In this document: positions 26,840 to 36,436 of the stretch, piece after piece
Position numbering within the stretch: position 1 is the stretch's first letter
How the letters are laid out: every line of letters starts with the position of its first letter
Assembly: GCF_029338395.1 (NCBI RefSeq)
Contig: NZ_CP119809.1
Location: 992,001-1,056,000, forward strand
Source of the DNA: Halorussus caseinilyticus
GTDB lineage: Archaea > Halobacteriota > Halobacteria > Halobacteriales > Haladaptataceae
DNA length: 64,000 nucleotides
Direction: 5' to 3'
Notes under the pieces: model-generated
The model's database searches: none
The model's input: the letters and a program-made list of their open reading frames with translations, nothing else
What the model was told of the DNA's origin: nothing
Translations under genes and position numbers: made by a program

Positions 26840-26986
26840 ATGACCGAGACGTGTATCCGCTGTGGGGACGCCATCCCGTCCGACGAGTGGCATCCGGTCG
26901 CTACCGTCCGCGACGAAGACGGCGAAGTCGAGATATACGACTTCTGCTCCGAAGCGTGCCGAACCGCGTGGCAGAGCGACGACTAA
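26840..26986 (+). CDS. zinc-finger microprotein (treble-clef-like, CxxC...CxxxC)
   Basis: Forty-eight residues with CIRCGDAIPSDEWHPV near the start and FCSEACRTAWQSDD at the end: two Cys pairs spaced like a small zinc ribbon or MYM/TRASH-type finger. Such very small zinc proteins are numerous in haloarchaea, and some regulate motility or lipid traits; the role of this one is unknown. The ATG is the one nearest the first Cys pair; an upstream in-frame ATG (26777) would add 21 unconvincing residues. Confidence 0.75.
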   Translation: MTETCIRCGDAIPSDEWHPVATVRDEDGEVEIYDFCSEACRTAWQSDD

Positions 26987-27092
26987 CTATATCTATGTCT
27001 AACGTGTTTCTACAGTTCTTACATAATTGAAATTGTTTTTATACGTCTCGCTCCGGAGCGTGGAGTGGAACAACCGCCGAGCGTCGGCCGGT

Positions 27093-29492
27093 TCAGAGCT
27101 TCGACTGGTGGACGCGGTAGACGACCACGCCGTCCTCGCGGAACGCCACTTCGACGCCCGGATACTGCGAGAACCGGAGGTCCTCGTCGTCGTATCGTTC
27201 GCGCGCCTGCGGTCCGACGTAGACGTACTCCACGTCGTAGCGCCGGAGACGTTCGGCGCGGTCGGCCCACGACCCGGTGTAGACGACATCGACTTCTTCG
27301 GCCCGCGCTTCGGCGGTGTCGTGGCCCCGGTAGATGCCCTCGTGGTACACCCACCCGACGACGGTCGGCAGTCCGGTCAGCGACGAGGCCGGACTGCTCC
27401 ACGCGTACACGTCGTGGCCCGGCGGGGAGACGATGTGGGGTTGGCCCTCCCTGTCGTCCAACCACGCGATGGCCGCCGCCTCGTCTGGGTGGTAGTCCTC
27501 CACGAACGCCTTCCCGTCTAACGTCGGGTCGTCGGTCCGGTGTTGGTCGGCGGTGAAGTGCCCGCCGAGCGCCATCGCGCCGTAGAGTCCGGTCGAGACC
27601 ACGAGGACCGCGGCGAATCCGACCATGACCTCCGAGCGGTCGATGCCCACGCCCGGAAGCGTCCACTCCGACGGTCCCGAGGGCGCGACCGACGACGCCA
27701 GCGCGGTCCCCGCGGCGGTGGCCCAGAGGACCCACACCTGCATGTACACCTTGAACACCGTGTTGAACCGCCCGGTAGCCGCGCTGTCCTGCACGTAGAC
27801 GAACTCGACCAGCGTGACGAGTCCGGCCCCCGCGACCAACAGTACCGTCTCGTAGCCGACGCCTTCGGCGTCGGTGCCGTCGGCGACGGTCCCGCCGTCG
27901 CCGACCGTTCGGAGCAGTAGCCACCCGACCACCAGCAGGGGGACGACCAGCGCCACTACCGGGTAGTTCAGCAACCATGCGAACCCGGCCAGCGCCGCGG
28001 CCAACACGCCGAATCGGGCGGGGTCCACGTCGAACGCGGCGCGCGCCCGCGGCCAGAGGTAGGCCGCGAACACCGCCAAGAAGGTGCCGTGGACCAGCAA
28101 GAGACCCACCGCGCTGGCGGGGTCGGGCAGGACCGCGATGCTCCGGTTGCCCGCCGAGCGCAGGAGGATGCCGAAGACGAACGGCGCGGCCCACGCGATT
28201 GCGACGACGGCGACGACGCCAGTCGCGGCGAACGCGCCAGCGATTCGGCGGGTCTCCCCGCGAAGGCTGAGTCCGGCCAAATCTGCGGCCGCGCCCCCAC
28301 CGTTCGCGCCCCTTCCGTCCGCAACCGTCTCGGCCGACGAGTCGGCCGAGACGCCGGGGAACAGCGCCATCGGGTCGCCCGGCGAGAACAGGACCGCCAA
28401 CCACACCACGCCGAGACCTGTCGGGAAACTCCAGACGTTGACGAGTCCGATGAAGCCGACCACGACCGGAAGGACGCCGAACGCGAGGACGCGCCGCCGT
28501 CGGACCGCGCCGGGACCCGACCGGTAGTAGGAGTACCCGAGCGCGGCGACCAGAAGCAGGAACGGCGTGCTGACCATGTGGGCGTGAAGGTCGCCGTTGA
28601 GGAACGAGAACAGCGGGAACTCGTTGATGGTTTCGGGAATCACCCGACTCGGACCCCAGTAGCCAAAGGAGTCGAGTCCCCTCGTCACGAGTTCGCCCGA
28701 CGACGATTCGGCGATTGGCTTGGCCACCCAGTCGGCGACACCCTGCGCCGTCGAGTCGGGCAGGAGCCAGATTACCCCCGTGACCGCGATGACGAGGTTG
28801 GCCGCGAACCCGACGAAGAAGGCCCCGAGCGTTCCCGCGGTCCGGCGCGAGGTCCCGCGCGCGTCGGCCATCGCGCCCGCGAGTCCGTAGGCCGCGGTGA
28901 CGAGCGCGGCGTAAAACCCCGAGAGCGCCAGATTGTACGCGAACTGGGCTTCGGTGCCCGTGAGGTGGGCGAGGAGTCCGGCCGCGAGGTGGCCGCCGTA
29001 GTAGTAGAGAACGTGGTCGCCTGCCCACCACATGTCGCCCGGAGGCAGGGCGTCGGCCCGCAGGAGCGACTTCAGGATGCCGAAGTCGAGGAACTTCTCA
29101 CCGCCGCCGGGGTAGATGCCGGGGTCCACCGACCGGACCGCGACGAGGAACGCGAACGCGACGGCGAATACTATCATTGTTTCCGCGTACGCGCGCGCGA
29201 GAAGCAAATTCTCGGACCGAGCGTCTCCGTCTCGTCCGAGCGAGCGGTCGGTCCACAGAACGAGACCGGACAGTCCGGCGAGGGCCGCGACACCGACGAC
29301 TGCGGTCCACCGACCGAACGCGACGTGGCCGACCCAGTAGCCGACGGTGGTCACGACGACTAGCGCGACGGGGAGGGCGAAGGCCGCGCCCCGGTCGGGA
29401 AAGCGGGGAAACAACCGGGCCGCCAGCGGCAGTGCGACGAACGCGAGCGCCTGAAACACGGCGAACCAGAGCAGGACGAGCGCGTACTCCAT
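27093..29492 (-). CDS. YYY-type (DUF2298) polytopic membrane protein
   Basis: A 799-residue protein with about 14-18 hydrophobic helices over the first two thirds and a soluble C-terminal domain. The motif DHVLYYYGGHLAAG gives the family its 'Chlor_Arch_YYY' name (TIGR03662, DUF2298). An acidic residue in the first external loop (SVDPGIYPGGGEKFLDF) and the overall plan recall GT-C glycosyltransferases. The C-terminal part has HEGIYRGHDTAEARAEEVD and VEYVYVGPQARERY. It is probably involved in membrane or surface sugar chemistry; the substrate is not known. It is transcribed away from the initiator tRNA. The bases 26987-27092 after its stop are AT-rich with no gene. Confidence 0.85.
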   Translation of the reverse strand: MEYALVLLWFAVFQALAFVALPLAARLFPRFPDRGAAFALPVALVVVTTVGYWVGHVAFGRWTAVVGVAALAGLSGLVLWTDRSLGRDGDARSENLLLARAYAETMIVFAVAFAFLVAVRSVDPGIYPGGGEKFLDFGILKSLLRADALPPGDMWWAGDHVLYYYGGHLAAGLLAHLTGTEAQFAYNLALSGFYAALVTAAYGLAGAMADARGTSRRTAGTLGAFFVGFAANLVIAVTGVIWLLPDSTAQGVADWVAKPIAESSSGELVTRGLDSFGYWGPSRVIPETINEFPLFSFLNGDLHAHMVSTPFLLLVAALGYSYYRSGPGAVRRRRVLAFGVLPVVVGFIGLVNVWSFPTGLGVVWLAVLFSPGDPMALFPGVSADSSAETVADGRGANGGGAAADLAGLSLRGETRRIAGAFAATGVVAVVAIAWAAPFVFGILLRSAGNRSIAVLPDPASAVGLLLVHGTFLAVFAAYLWPRARAAFDVDPARFGVLAAALAGFAWLLNYPVVALVVPLLVVGWLLLRTVGDGGTVADGTDAEGVGYETVLLVAGAGLVTLVEFVYVQDSAATGRFNTVFKVYMQVWVLWATAAGTALASSVAPSGPSEWTLPGVGIDRSEVMVGFAAVLVVSTGLYGAMALGGHFTADQHRTDDPTLDGKAFVEDYHPDEAAAIAWLDDREGQPHIVSPPGHDVYAWSSPASSLTGLPTVVGWVYHEGIYRGHDTAEARAEEVDVVYTGSWADRAERLRRYDVEYVYVGPQARERYDDEDLRFSQYPGVEVAFREDGVVVYRVHQSKL

Positions 29493-29671
29493 TCGGTATG
29501 TAGGCGTGCGACCGAGCGATAAACCTCTTGGGGTTCACCCCCTCCTAATCGCCTCTTCGAGGGGTGACCGTGGTCGAACCCCGTGGCGGACGCGACCGAT
29601 TGCATCGAGAAAAATTCGCATACGGAAGTCGAATCACAATCCTTATCCGTGGGACGGCACTACGAATTGGT

Positions 29672-29746
29672 AGCGGGATGGGATAGCCAGGAGATTCCGG
29701 CGGGCTCATAACCCGCAGACCGGTAGTTCAAATCTACCTCCCGCTA
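29672..29746 (+). tRNA. initiator tRNA-Met (anticodon CAT)
   Basis: A full cloverleaf with acceptor AGCGGGA/TCCCGCT and discriminator A, anticodon loop CTCATAA (anticodon 29707-29709) on stem GCGGG/CCCGC. The three consecutive G:C pairs at the base of the anticodon stem are the hallmark of initiators and distinguish it from elongator Met. CCA not encoded, no intron. Confidence 0.95.
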
Positions 29747-29897
29747 CTTCTTCCGAACCAACGTTCGAGTGCTGGTGTCTCTTCCGAACAGCGACCCCGC
29801 TCGCAGACCGTTTCTCGGTGGCCGTAATTACAACTATTTTTGTCTACAGAGAGCTTCGACCCCCGACGCGCACCGATGGGCCGGGGTCGGGGCCGCG

Positions 29898-29905
29898 TAT
29901 TTAAT
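29898..29905 (+). promoter_or_regulatory. TATA box of the DJ-1/PfpI gene, with a start-site palindrome
   Basis: TATTTAAT lies 26-33 bases before the ATG at 29931, fitting a leaderless transcript. A 12-bp palindrome GTAACGTGTTAC (29918-29929) sits directly before the start codon, in the place where a repressor would block initiation. Confidence 0.55.
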
Positions 29906-29930
29906 GAACGTCGCGGAGTAACGTGTTACG

Positions 29931-30623
29931 ATGACATCCGTACTGTTCGTAGTCAGCGAGGAGGGGTACTGGGGAGAAGAGTGCGTGGACCCGTTAGAGA
30001 CGCTCTCGGACACGGACGCCAGCGTAGACGTTGCCACGCCCAGCGGGAACAAACCCGTCGTGGATGACCGGTCCATCGACCCCGAGACCGTCGGCGAGGA
30101 GACCGCGGAGTGGGTCAAGGAGGTCCACGCCAACGACCAGCGACTCCAGAGCCCGAAACCGATTGCCGAGACCGACGCCGACGTGTACGACGCCGTGGTG
30201 TTCCCCGGCGGTCACGGCACCGAGTGGGACGTGAATCAGGACAGACACGCCCGCGCCTTGCTTCGGGAGATGGTCGAAGGCGGCGACCAGAAGGCGCTGG
30301 TCGTCTGTCACGCGGTCGGTCTGTTGGCGTTCACGCGGGACAGTAACGGGGGCTTTCTCGTGGACGGCCGCGACGTGACGGGCTTTCCCAACGAGTGGGA
30401 GGAGAACATCGTGGACGACCACGACCTGATGCCCGACGGCCGGAAACTGCCCTACTGGGTCGAAGACGAGGTGAAAGCCGCGGGTGGCAACTGGGACGCT
30501 GAACTCGACGCCGACGCCAGCGTCACCGTGGACGGCGACCTCATCACCGGCCGAGGTCCGGAGTCGTCCCACGAGAGCGTGATGGCGCTCATCGAAGCGC
30601 TCGGCGTCGCATCGCCCGCGTAG
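29931..30623 (+). CDS. DJ-1/PfpI (Hsp31-like) class I glutamine amidotransferase-like protein
   Basis: A 230-residue protein of the DJ-1/ThiJ/PfpI superfamily. The nucleophile elbow is ALVVCHAVGLLAF, with Cys followed by His; VVFPGGHGTEWDV is the typical oxyanion-side loop; EEGYWGEECVDPLE contains the Glu that usually hydrogen-bonds the reactive Cys. Relatives are Hsp31-type chaperone/glyoxalase III enzymes that detoxify methylglyoxal or repair damaged proteins. Length and the C-terminal SSHESVMALIEALG helix fit the Hsp31 branch. The reaction is inferred. It has its own leaderless-type promoter with a palindrome at the start site. Confidence 0.85.
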   Translation: MTSVLFVVSEEGYWGEECVDPLETLSDTDASVDVATPSGNKPVVDDRSIDPETVGEETAEWVKEVHANDQRLQSPKPIAETDADVYDAVVFPGGHGTEWDVNQDRHARALLREMVEGGDQKALVVCHAVGLLAFTRDSNGGFLVDGRDVTGFPNEWEENIVDDHDLMPDGRKLPYWVEDEVKAAGGNWDAELDADASVTVDGDLITGRGPESSHESVMALIEALGVASPA

Positions 30624-30672
30624 ACCGAAAGCACACTTTTATCACGGTCTCCCCACCGATAGACGAAGAGAG

Positions 30673-30951
30673 ATGGCGCTAGACACCCGCGGCGTTCTCG
30701 CAATCATCACCGGTCTGTTGATGACCGTGGCGCTTATCGCCGCTCGGTCGGAGGAACGACTGCTCGGAACGTGGATAATGGCGTTCTCGTTCGCCGTCGC
30801 TTCCCTGTGGTCGATTATGAGCATCTTCTGGGCGCAGTCGAATCCGAGCGCACTGACGCCGAAACTCTGGATAACGATGGCGTCGATGGCGGCGGCCGCA
30901 ACCGTCTACTTCGGCTACATGGGCCTCCACGGCGAAGGTCTCGGCGAGTGA
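30673..30951 (+). CDS. small three-span membrane protein
   Basis: Ninety-two residues with three hydrophobic helices: VLAIITGLLMTVALIAA, then WIMAFSFAVASLWSIMSIFW, then LWITMASMAAAATVYFGYMG. Short polar loops and an acidic C-terminus follow. No known family motif. TTTTATC about 31-38 bases upstream may be its promoter. Unknown function. Confidence 0.7.
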   Translation: MALDTRGVLAIITGLLMTVALIAARSEERLLGTWIMAFSFAVASLWSIMSIFWAQSNPSALTPKLWITMASMAAAATVYFGYMGLHGEGLGE

Positions 30952-31060
30952 CCTGACAAGCACGACTTATCGACCCAATCGCGGGACGTAATCACCCCGA
31001 GATACGGCCCGTCACTTTATTTAACGGCTCGTTACCCTACGTACATCTCACACCAGTAGA

Positions 31061-31067
31061 TTTAAAT
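31061..31067 (+). promoter_or_regulatory. TATA box of the peptide importer operon
   Basis: TTTAAAT centred 27 bases before the ATG at 31091. This makes a leaderless start at 31091 likely and excludes the in-frame ATG at 31070, which touches the TATA box. Confidence 0.6.
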
Positions 31068-31090
31068 GCATGATTGCATACCTCATTGGT

Positions 31091-33157
31091 ATGCCACACC
31101 GGCGCAATCGAACTGACGACACGAACGATAGCCGACGAAAGTTCCTGAAGGCGAGTGGTGCTGGTGCCGTTGCCCTCTCTCTTGCTGGCTGTAGCGGCGG
31201 TGGCGACGATACCACCACCGAGGAGACGACCGAAGAGACGACGACCACCGAAACCGAACCGAACACCGTCACCGGGTCCGCCGACGACATCCCGGAAGGT
31301 GGGACGCTCACCTACGGGATGTCCTCGAAACCCGACTCGTCGAACGTTCTGGTCGGAAGTTCGGTCTACTCTGGCGTTCCGCTCTACCGCATCTACGAGT
31401 TCGGTACGGCGCTGGACCCAATCACCAACGAAGTCAAGCCGTGGGTGTTCAGCGACTGGACCATCGAGGAGTCCGACAAGCCCGACCTCTACTTCAACAT
31501 GCAGAAGGGTCTGAAGTGGAACGACGGCGAGGACTTCACCAAGGAAGACGTACTGTTCACCTACCGGTACTGCATGGAGAACAAGCCGGGTCAGTACACC
31601 GACGTTGTCGAACCCATCGAGAAAATCGAGGAGTCCTCGAAGAGCGACTGGGACTTCCACCTCAAACTCAACAAGCCAATCGGCTACTGGGAGAGCAACA
31701 CGCTCGGCGGCCTTCCGCTCCTGCCCAAGCACAAGTGGGAAGGCAAGGACTACAAGAAGTACGACCCGATGAAGGCCAACCCGGACAACGGTCCGGTGGG
31801 TCTCGGTCCGGGCCGACTCACGAAGTATCAGCCTGACACCTCGATGCAGGTCGTCCTCGACAACGAACACTACTACGACACTCTCAGCACGCTCGACTGG
31901 CGGGAAGAACACGACCAGCTCATCGCCGGTGGGCCGTTCATCGACAAAATCAACTTCAAGATTTACGGGAGCAAGACCGCGCTGACCCAAGCCTTCCTGA
32001 AGGGCGAAGTCGATACCCACTACGGGAGCATGAAGACCTCGAAGCTCTCGAAAGTCAAGGAGACCGACGGCATGTCGCTCATCAACGGTCTCGGCAGCGG
32101 GTTCTCCTACTTCGGCTTCAACGGTCGCCGCAAACCGCTCGACGACGTTGCCTTCAAGCAGGCGATGACGTTCGTGTTCGACGAGTACTTCTGGGTCGAG
32201 CGACTCCTCCAGAACAACGCCATCAAGGGCGACTTCGCCCAGACGCCGGGGTATCCCGCCCCGCGTCCGGACTACCAGTTCGCCAGCGAAGACGAGATGA
32301 TGACCCACCCGGCCACCAACGCCTTCGACTTCCGGTCGGCGGAAGCCGCGGTGCCGGACGTGGAAGCAATCCGGAAGTTCCTCTCCGAGGGGAAGGTCAT
32401 CGACGGGTCGTCGGGTACCTACGCCGGAAAGGACTACCCCGGCAGTCTCTCGGGCATCAAGGCGAGTCAGTCGGAAGCCAAGTACGACTACTCGTTCGGC
32501 GAGGTCAAGTCCTCGGTCCTCAAAGACCACCAGAGCGCCGACAAGGAGATTCGCGTGGGTGGCAAGACCATCCCCGAGGTCATGGACGGCGACCCGATTA
32601 CCATCTTCATCGACCCGCCGAAGAACACGCCGAAGGAGGCGAAGGCCATCCAGCGATGGGCGGACAACCTGAAGTCCCTCGGCATCCCGGTGAAGACCCA
32701 GACGCTGTCGTTCAACACGATGTTGTCGAAGGTCTACCAGCAGGAGGACTTCGACATCTACCCGATGGGTTGGGGCGGAACCGGTCCGTTCGGCAGTTCG
32801 GCCTATGCCTTCTTCCACTCGGACAACGCCGACGACCTCTCGAAGAAAGACCACGGGAGCGACAAGCAGAACGCCGAAGCGACCCTGTACAACTCGACGG
32901 GCTACGGTCTCGCTGGCGGCAGTGCCGACGAACTGCTCTCGAAGGCCCGGACGGAACTAGACCCCAAGAAGCGCAACAAACTCAGTGCGAAAGCGCTCGA
33001 ACGCATCTACCTCGACATGCCCTACTTCATCATGGACTACGAGAAGATGCGCTGGCCGGTCAACACTGCGAAGTTCACTGGCTTCGTCGAGGGTCTCGTG
33101 GACCCGCCGTACGCGAGCTTCAGCACGCAGTTGAACAACATGCACCTGAAGGAATAG
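31091..33157 (+). CDS. peptide/dipeptide ABC transporter substrate-binding lipoprotein (SBP family 5)
   Basis: A 688-residue extracytoplasmic binding protein. The N-terminus has a Tat motif SRRKFLKASGAG and lipobox LAGC followed by a Thr/Glu-rich tether. The mature domain has the SBP_bac_5 pattern: GGTLTYGMSSKPDSSNVL, LKWNDGEDFTKEDVLFTYRY and, later, LDDVAFKQAMTFVFD. It binds oligopeptides or similar ligands outside the cell and delivers them to the permeases at 33335-35289. It is longer than typical DppA (about 530 residues), as in many haloarchaea. Start supported by the TATA spacing. Confidence 0.9.
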   Translation: MPHRRNRTDDTNDSRRKFLKASGAGAVALSLAGCSGGGDDTTTEETTEETTTTETEPNTVTGSADDIPEGGTLTYGMSSKPDSSNVLVGSSVYSGVPLYRIYEFGTALDPITNEVKPWVFSDWTIEESDKPDLYFNMQKGLKWNDGEDFTKEDVLFTYRYCMENKPGQYTDVVEPIEKIEESSKSDWDFHLKLNKPIGYWESNTLGGLPLLPKHKWEGKDYKKYDPMKANPDNGPVGLGPGRLTKYQPDTSMQVVLDNEHYYDTLSTLDWREEHDQLIAGGPFIDKINFKIYGSKTALTQAFLKGEVDTHYGSMKTSKLSKVKETDGMSLINGLGSGFSYFGFNGRRKPLDDVAFKQAMTFVFDEYFWVERLLQNNAIKGDFAQTPGYPAPRPDYQFASEDEMMTHPATNAFDFRSAEAAVPDVEAIRKFLSEGKVIDGSSGTYAGKDYPGSLSGIKASQSEAKYDYSFGEVKSSVLKDHQSADKEIRVGGKTIPEVMDGDPITIFIDPPKNTPKEAKAIQRWADNLKSLGIPVKTQTLSFNTMLSKVYQQEDFDIYPMGWGGTGPFGSSAYAFFHSDNADDLSKKDHGSDKQNAEATLYNSTGYGLAGGSADELLSKARTELDPKKRNKLSAKALERIYLDMPYFIMDYEKMRWPVNTAKFTGFVEGLVDPPYASFSTQLNNMHLKE

Positions 33158-33334
33158 CGGTCTAACTCTCCTCTCTCGGTCGCCGTTTTCGTCGGACTAC
33201 TAACGAGTAATCGAGACCAGAGGGGTCCGTGTTGTGGTAAATCATCACATTCATAACGTGGGTTTACCATAAATAGCACGTATTTGCCAGAGTCGCAATG
33301 AAAAGAAGAAATCAAACGGTAACTGAACCAAACT

Positions 33335-34324
33335 ATGACACGAATTAGTGCACGATACCTCGGCAAGCGGTTGGTCGTGTCCTACCTGACCCTGCTTGTC
33401 ATCATGTCGCTACTGTTCGTCCTCATCCGGAGCATGCCCGGCTCGTTCATCGGTTCGATGATAACTCCGGAACTCGACCAGTCCGACATCAAGAGACTGC
33501 GAGAGACGTGGGGTCTGAACGAACCGATGTGGAGACAGTACATCGACTTCATGATAAACTACCAGACCGGTCAGTTCGGTCGGTCGCCGACGTACAAGGA
33601 ACCCGTCTGGGACATCATCATCCGGCGGTTCCCGCGGACGCTGGTGCTTTTCGGCTCGGCGTTCATCGTCCAGTTCATCGTCGGCCCACTCGTCGGGATG
33701 TATCTCGGCTGGTGGCGCGGAACCCGGAAGGACAAGAGCATCTTCACGTCGAGTCTGGCGGTGTACTCGATGCCAGCCTTCTGGCTCGCGTGGTTGTTCA
33801 TCTGGCTGTTCAACTACGAACTCGGCTGGCTACCGAGTACCTACATGTTCACCAAGTTCGCTAACTTCGAGTGGACCACGCTGTCCATCATCGTGGACGT
33901 ACTCAAACACATCGCCCTGCCGCTGTTTAGCATCGCGTTCGTCTCGTGGGTCGGCGCGATGCTGGTCATGCGGCCCGCGATGAACAACGTCACCGGTGAG
34001 GACTACGTGTTCCTCGCGCAGGCGAAGGGCCTGAGCGAGCGGACGGTCATGATTAAACACGCCGCACGTAACGCGCTGATTCCGGTGGCGACCCAAGCCA
34101 TCGTTGGACTGGCGTTTCTCCTCGACGGGAGCGTCATCGTCGAGAACGTGTTCAGTTGGCCGGGTCTCGGACAGGTCATCGTCTCGTCGGTGCTGAGCAG
34201 GGACTATCCGGTCTCACAGGCCGCGTTCTTCATGCTCGCCGTTCTCATCATCGTCATGCGCCTCGTGACCGACATCGCTTACACGTATCTCGACCCGCGA
34301 ATCAAGTTCGGGGGTGACTCCTGA
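33335..34324 (+). CDS. peptide ABC transporter permease (DppB/OppB-like)
   Basis: A 329-residue permease with about six helices. It opens RYLGKRLVVSYLTLLVIMSLLF, then RETWGLNEPMWRQYIDFMIN, the standard OppB N-terminal region. The EAA coupling loop is seen at DYVFLAQAKGLSERTVMIKHAARNAL, and the end LVTDIAYTYLDPRIKFG is typical. It forms the channel with the next gene product, whose ATG overlaps this stop by one base (TGATG). The 177-base gap before it holds an AT-rich stretch but no gene. Confidence 0.93.
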   Translation: MTRISARYLGKRLVVSYLTLLVIMSLLFVLIRSMPGSFIGSMITPELDQSDIKRLRETWGLNEPMWRQYIDFMINYQTGQFGRSPTYKEPVWDIIIRRFPRTLVLFGSAFIVQFIVGPLVGMYLGWWRGTRKDKSIFTSSLAVYSMPAFWLAWLFIWLFNYELGWLPSTYMFTKFANFEWTTLSIIVDVLKHIALPLFSIAFVSWVGAMLVMRPAMNNVTGEDYVFLAQAKGLSERTVMIKHAARNALIPVATQAIVGLAFLLDGSVIVENVFSWPGLGQVIVSSVLSRDYPVSQAAFFMLAVLIIVMRLVTDIAYTYLDPRIKFGGDS

Positions 34325-35289
34325 TGTCTACCGAAACGGAAACCGAAAACGCGTCACAAATCGACTCGCTGAAGGAGCGCTGGCGGCCTCGAATCGAGCG
34401 GTTCCGCCGCGGTTGGGACCGCTTCACCCAAGAGAAGATGGGGGTGCTTGGCATCGTCATCATGGTCGTGTTCATCTTCTGGGCGCTGTTCCCGGACGTG
34501 TTCGCGCCCCACTCGATGGAGTGGCGGGCGTACCTCGGGACCGAACCCGGCCGACTGACCGCCGAGCAAGCCGACTCGCTCCCGCACCCGCCCGCGTTCG
34601 GCGACCCGTTCTTCGCACCGCTGGGGACGAACTACCTCGGACAGGGCATCCTGACGCTCGTCGTTCACGCCGCCGACGACGCCCTCTACATCGGGTTCGC
34701 GGCGGGCCTGCTGTCGAGTCTCGTCGGCGTCCCGCTCGGACTCATCAGCGGCTTCTACGGCAATACGTGGATTGACGAGACGATTCAGCGCGTGGTCGAC
34801 GTGATGTACGGCCTGCCGTTCCTGCCGTTCCTCATCGTCCTCGTGGCGATTCGGGGCATCACGACGACCAACATCATCCTCGGCATCGCCGTCACCTCGT
34901 GGCTGAACAACTGTATCGTCATCCGCGGGGAGACGCTCTCGCTGAAAGAGCGGTCGTACGTCGAGTCGGCGAAGGTGGCGGGCGCGAGCGACACGCGAAT
35001 CGTGTTCCGACACATCATGCCCAACGTCCTGCCGCTTGCGTTCGTCTTCCTCGCGCAGGACGCGGCGGCGGCCATCCTCGCCCAAGCGTCGCTGGCGTAC
35101 CTCGGACTCGCGGACTTCACCGCCAACTCGTGGGGCCTGATGCTCCAGAACATCAAGTCGAACGGATACGTCTTCGACGCGTGGTGGTGGCTCATCCCGC
35201 CGGGCGTCTGCATCATGCTAATCGCGGCGGCGTTCTACTTCGTCGGCTTCTCGATGGAGGACGTGACCAACCCGCAGGAGGAGAGCTAA
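34324..35289 (+). CDS. peptide ABC transporter permease (DppC/OppC-like)
   Basis: A 321-residue permease. The N-terminal cytoplasmic segment ends in [20 protein letters not shown], the first helix. [23 protein letters not shown] matches the OppC 'HPLGTDxxGRD' loop in modified form. The EAA loop is [26 protein letters not shown]. Pairs with the preceding permease. One-base overlap upstream, and one base before the next ATG downstream, so tight operon coupling. Confidence 0.93.
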   Translation: MSTETETENASQIDSLKERWRPRIERFRRGWDRFTQEKMGVLGIVIMVVFIFWALFPDVFAPHSMEWRAYLGTEPGRLTAEQADSLPHPPAFGDPFFAPLGTNYLGQGILTLVVHAADDALYIGFAAGLLSSLVGVPLGLISGFYGNTWIDETIQRVVDVMYGLPFLPFLIVLVAIRGITTTNIILGIAVTSWLNNCIVIRGETLSLKERSYVESAKVAGASDTRIVFRHIMPNVLPLAFVFLAQDAAAAILAQASLAYLGLADFTANSWGLMLQNIKSNGYVFDAWWWLIPPGVCIMLIAAAFYFVGFSMEDVTNPQEES

Positions 35290-35290
35290 C

Positions 35291-36436
35291 ATGTCGCTAC
35301 TCGAAGTCAACGACCTATCGGTGCGCTACAACGCGGGAGAATCGAAGGTCCACGCCGTGGACGGCGTGAACTTCAGCGTCGAACACGGCGAGACGTTCGG
35401 TCTCGTCGGCGAATCGGGATGCGGAAAGACCACGCTCGGGAAGTCGCTCATCCACCTCCTCGACACGAACGGCTACGTCGAGAGCGGAGAAGTGTGGTTC
35501 GACGGCACGCTCCCCCAGTGGGAAGACGAGAACGGTAACCCGCGCCGCGAGATTATCGAGGACGACCAGTACCCGGTCCGCGAGGACGGGATGACCGACC
35601 TCACCGAACTCGACGACCAAGACATCCGGGACGTGCGGTGGCGCAACATCGCACTGATTCCACAGAGCGCGATGAACGCCCTGAACCCCGTCTACGAGGT
35701 GGGCGACCAAATCGTGGAGGCCATCCTGCGACACGAACCCCACACGTCCAAGCAGGAGGCCGACGCCCGCGCCCGGGACCTGCTCGAACGGGTCGGCATC
35801 GAACCCGACCGGGCCGACGACTACGCCCACGAGTACTCCGGCGGGATGAAACAGCGCGCGGTCATCGCCATGGCGATGGCGTGCAACCCGGACATGCTCA
35901 TCGCCGACGAGCCGACGACGGCGCTCGACGTGATTATTCAGGACCGCATCCTCGAAGAAATCGAGGAACTGCAGGACGAGTTCGACGTGTCCATCCTCGT
36001 CATCAGCCACGACATCAGCGTGATGGCCGAGATTTGCGACAAACTCGGCGTGATGTACGGTGGCAAGATGATGGAGAGCGGCCCGAAGGCCGAGGTGTTG
36101 GAGAACGCCTCCAACCCGTACACGCTCGGGTTGAAGAACTCGTTCCCGACGGTCAAACAGGAACAACAGCAGTTGGTCTCGATTCCGGGGTCGCCGCCGA
36201 CCCTGTTGGACCCCAGCGAGGGGTGTCGGTTCGCCGACCGGTGTCCGTTCGTCGTGGACGAGTGTCACACGTCGCACCCGCCGATGTACGACGTGGACGC
36301 CGCCGAAGGCGGGACGAGAGTCGAGGCGAGTGACCGCCACGCCCACCGGTCGGCGTGCTACCGAATCGACGACCTCGAACAGATGCGCGAAGACGCCGCA
36401 ATGGAGGAAACATGGACCGAAACGCAGACCCACTAG
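35291..36436 (+). CDS. peptide ABC transporter ATP-binding protein (DppD/OppD-like)
   Basis: A 381-residue ABC ATPase: Walker [12 protein letters not shown], a long insertion after the Q-loop region (about 70-105), signature [16 protein letters not shown], Walker [13 protein letters not shown] and the His-loop [10 protein letters not shown]. The C-terminal oligopeptide/dipeptide extension has [14 protein letters not shown], Cys pairs that in some relatives hold an iron-sulfur cluster. It energises import with the DppF-like partner, whose start lies 25 bases inside this gene's end. Confidence 0.93.
   Translation: MSLLEVNDLSVRYNAGESKVHAVDGVNFSVEHGETFGLVGESGCGKTTLGKSLIHLLDTNGYVESGEVWFDGTLPQWEDENGNPRREIIEDDQYPVREDGMTDLTELDDQDIRDVRWRNIALIPQSAMNALNPVYEVGDQIVEAILRHEPHTSKQEADARARDLLERVGIEPDRADDYAHEYSGGMKQRAVIAMAMACNPDMLIADEPTTALDVIIQDRILEEIEELQDEFDVSILVISHDISVMAEICDKLGVMYGGKMMESGPKAEVLENASNPYTLGLKNSFPTVKQEQQQLVSIPGSPPTLLDPSEGCRFADRCPFVVDECHTSHPPMYDVDAAEGGTRVEASDRHAHRSACYRIDDLEQMREDAAMEETWTETQTH

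Noticed and set aside
31070-31090. ATG at 31070 as start of the peptide-binding protein
   Set aside because: It overlaps the TATA box, and the later ATG at 31091 has ideal spacing and keeps the complete Tat signal.
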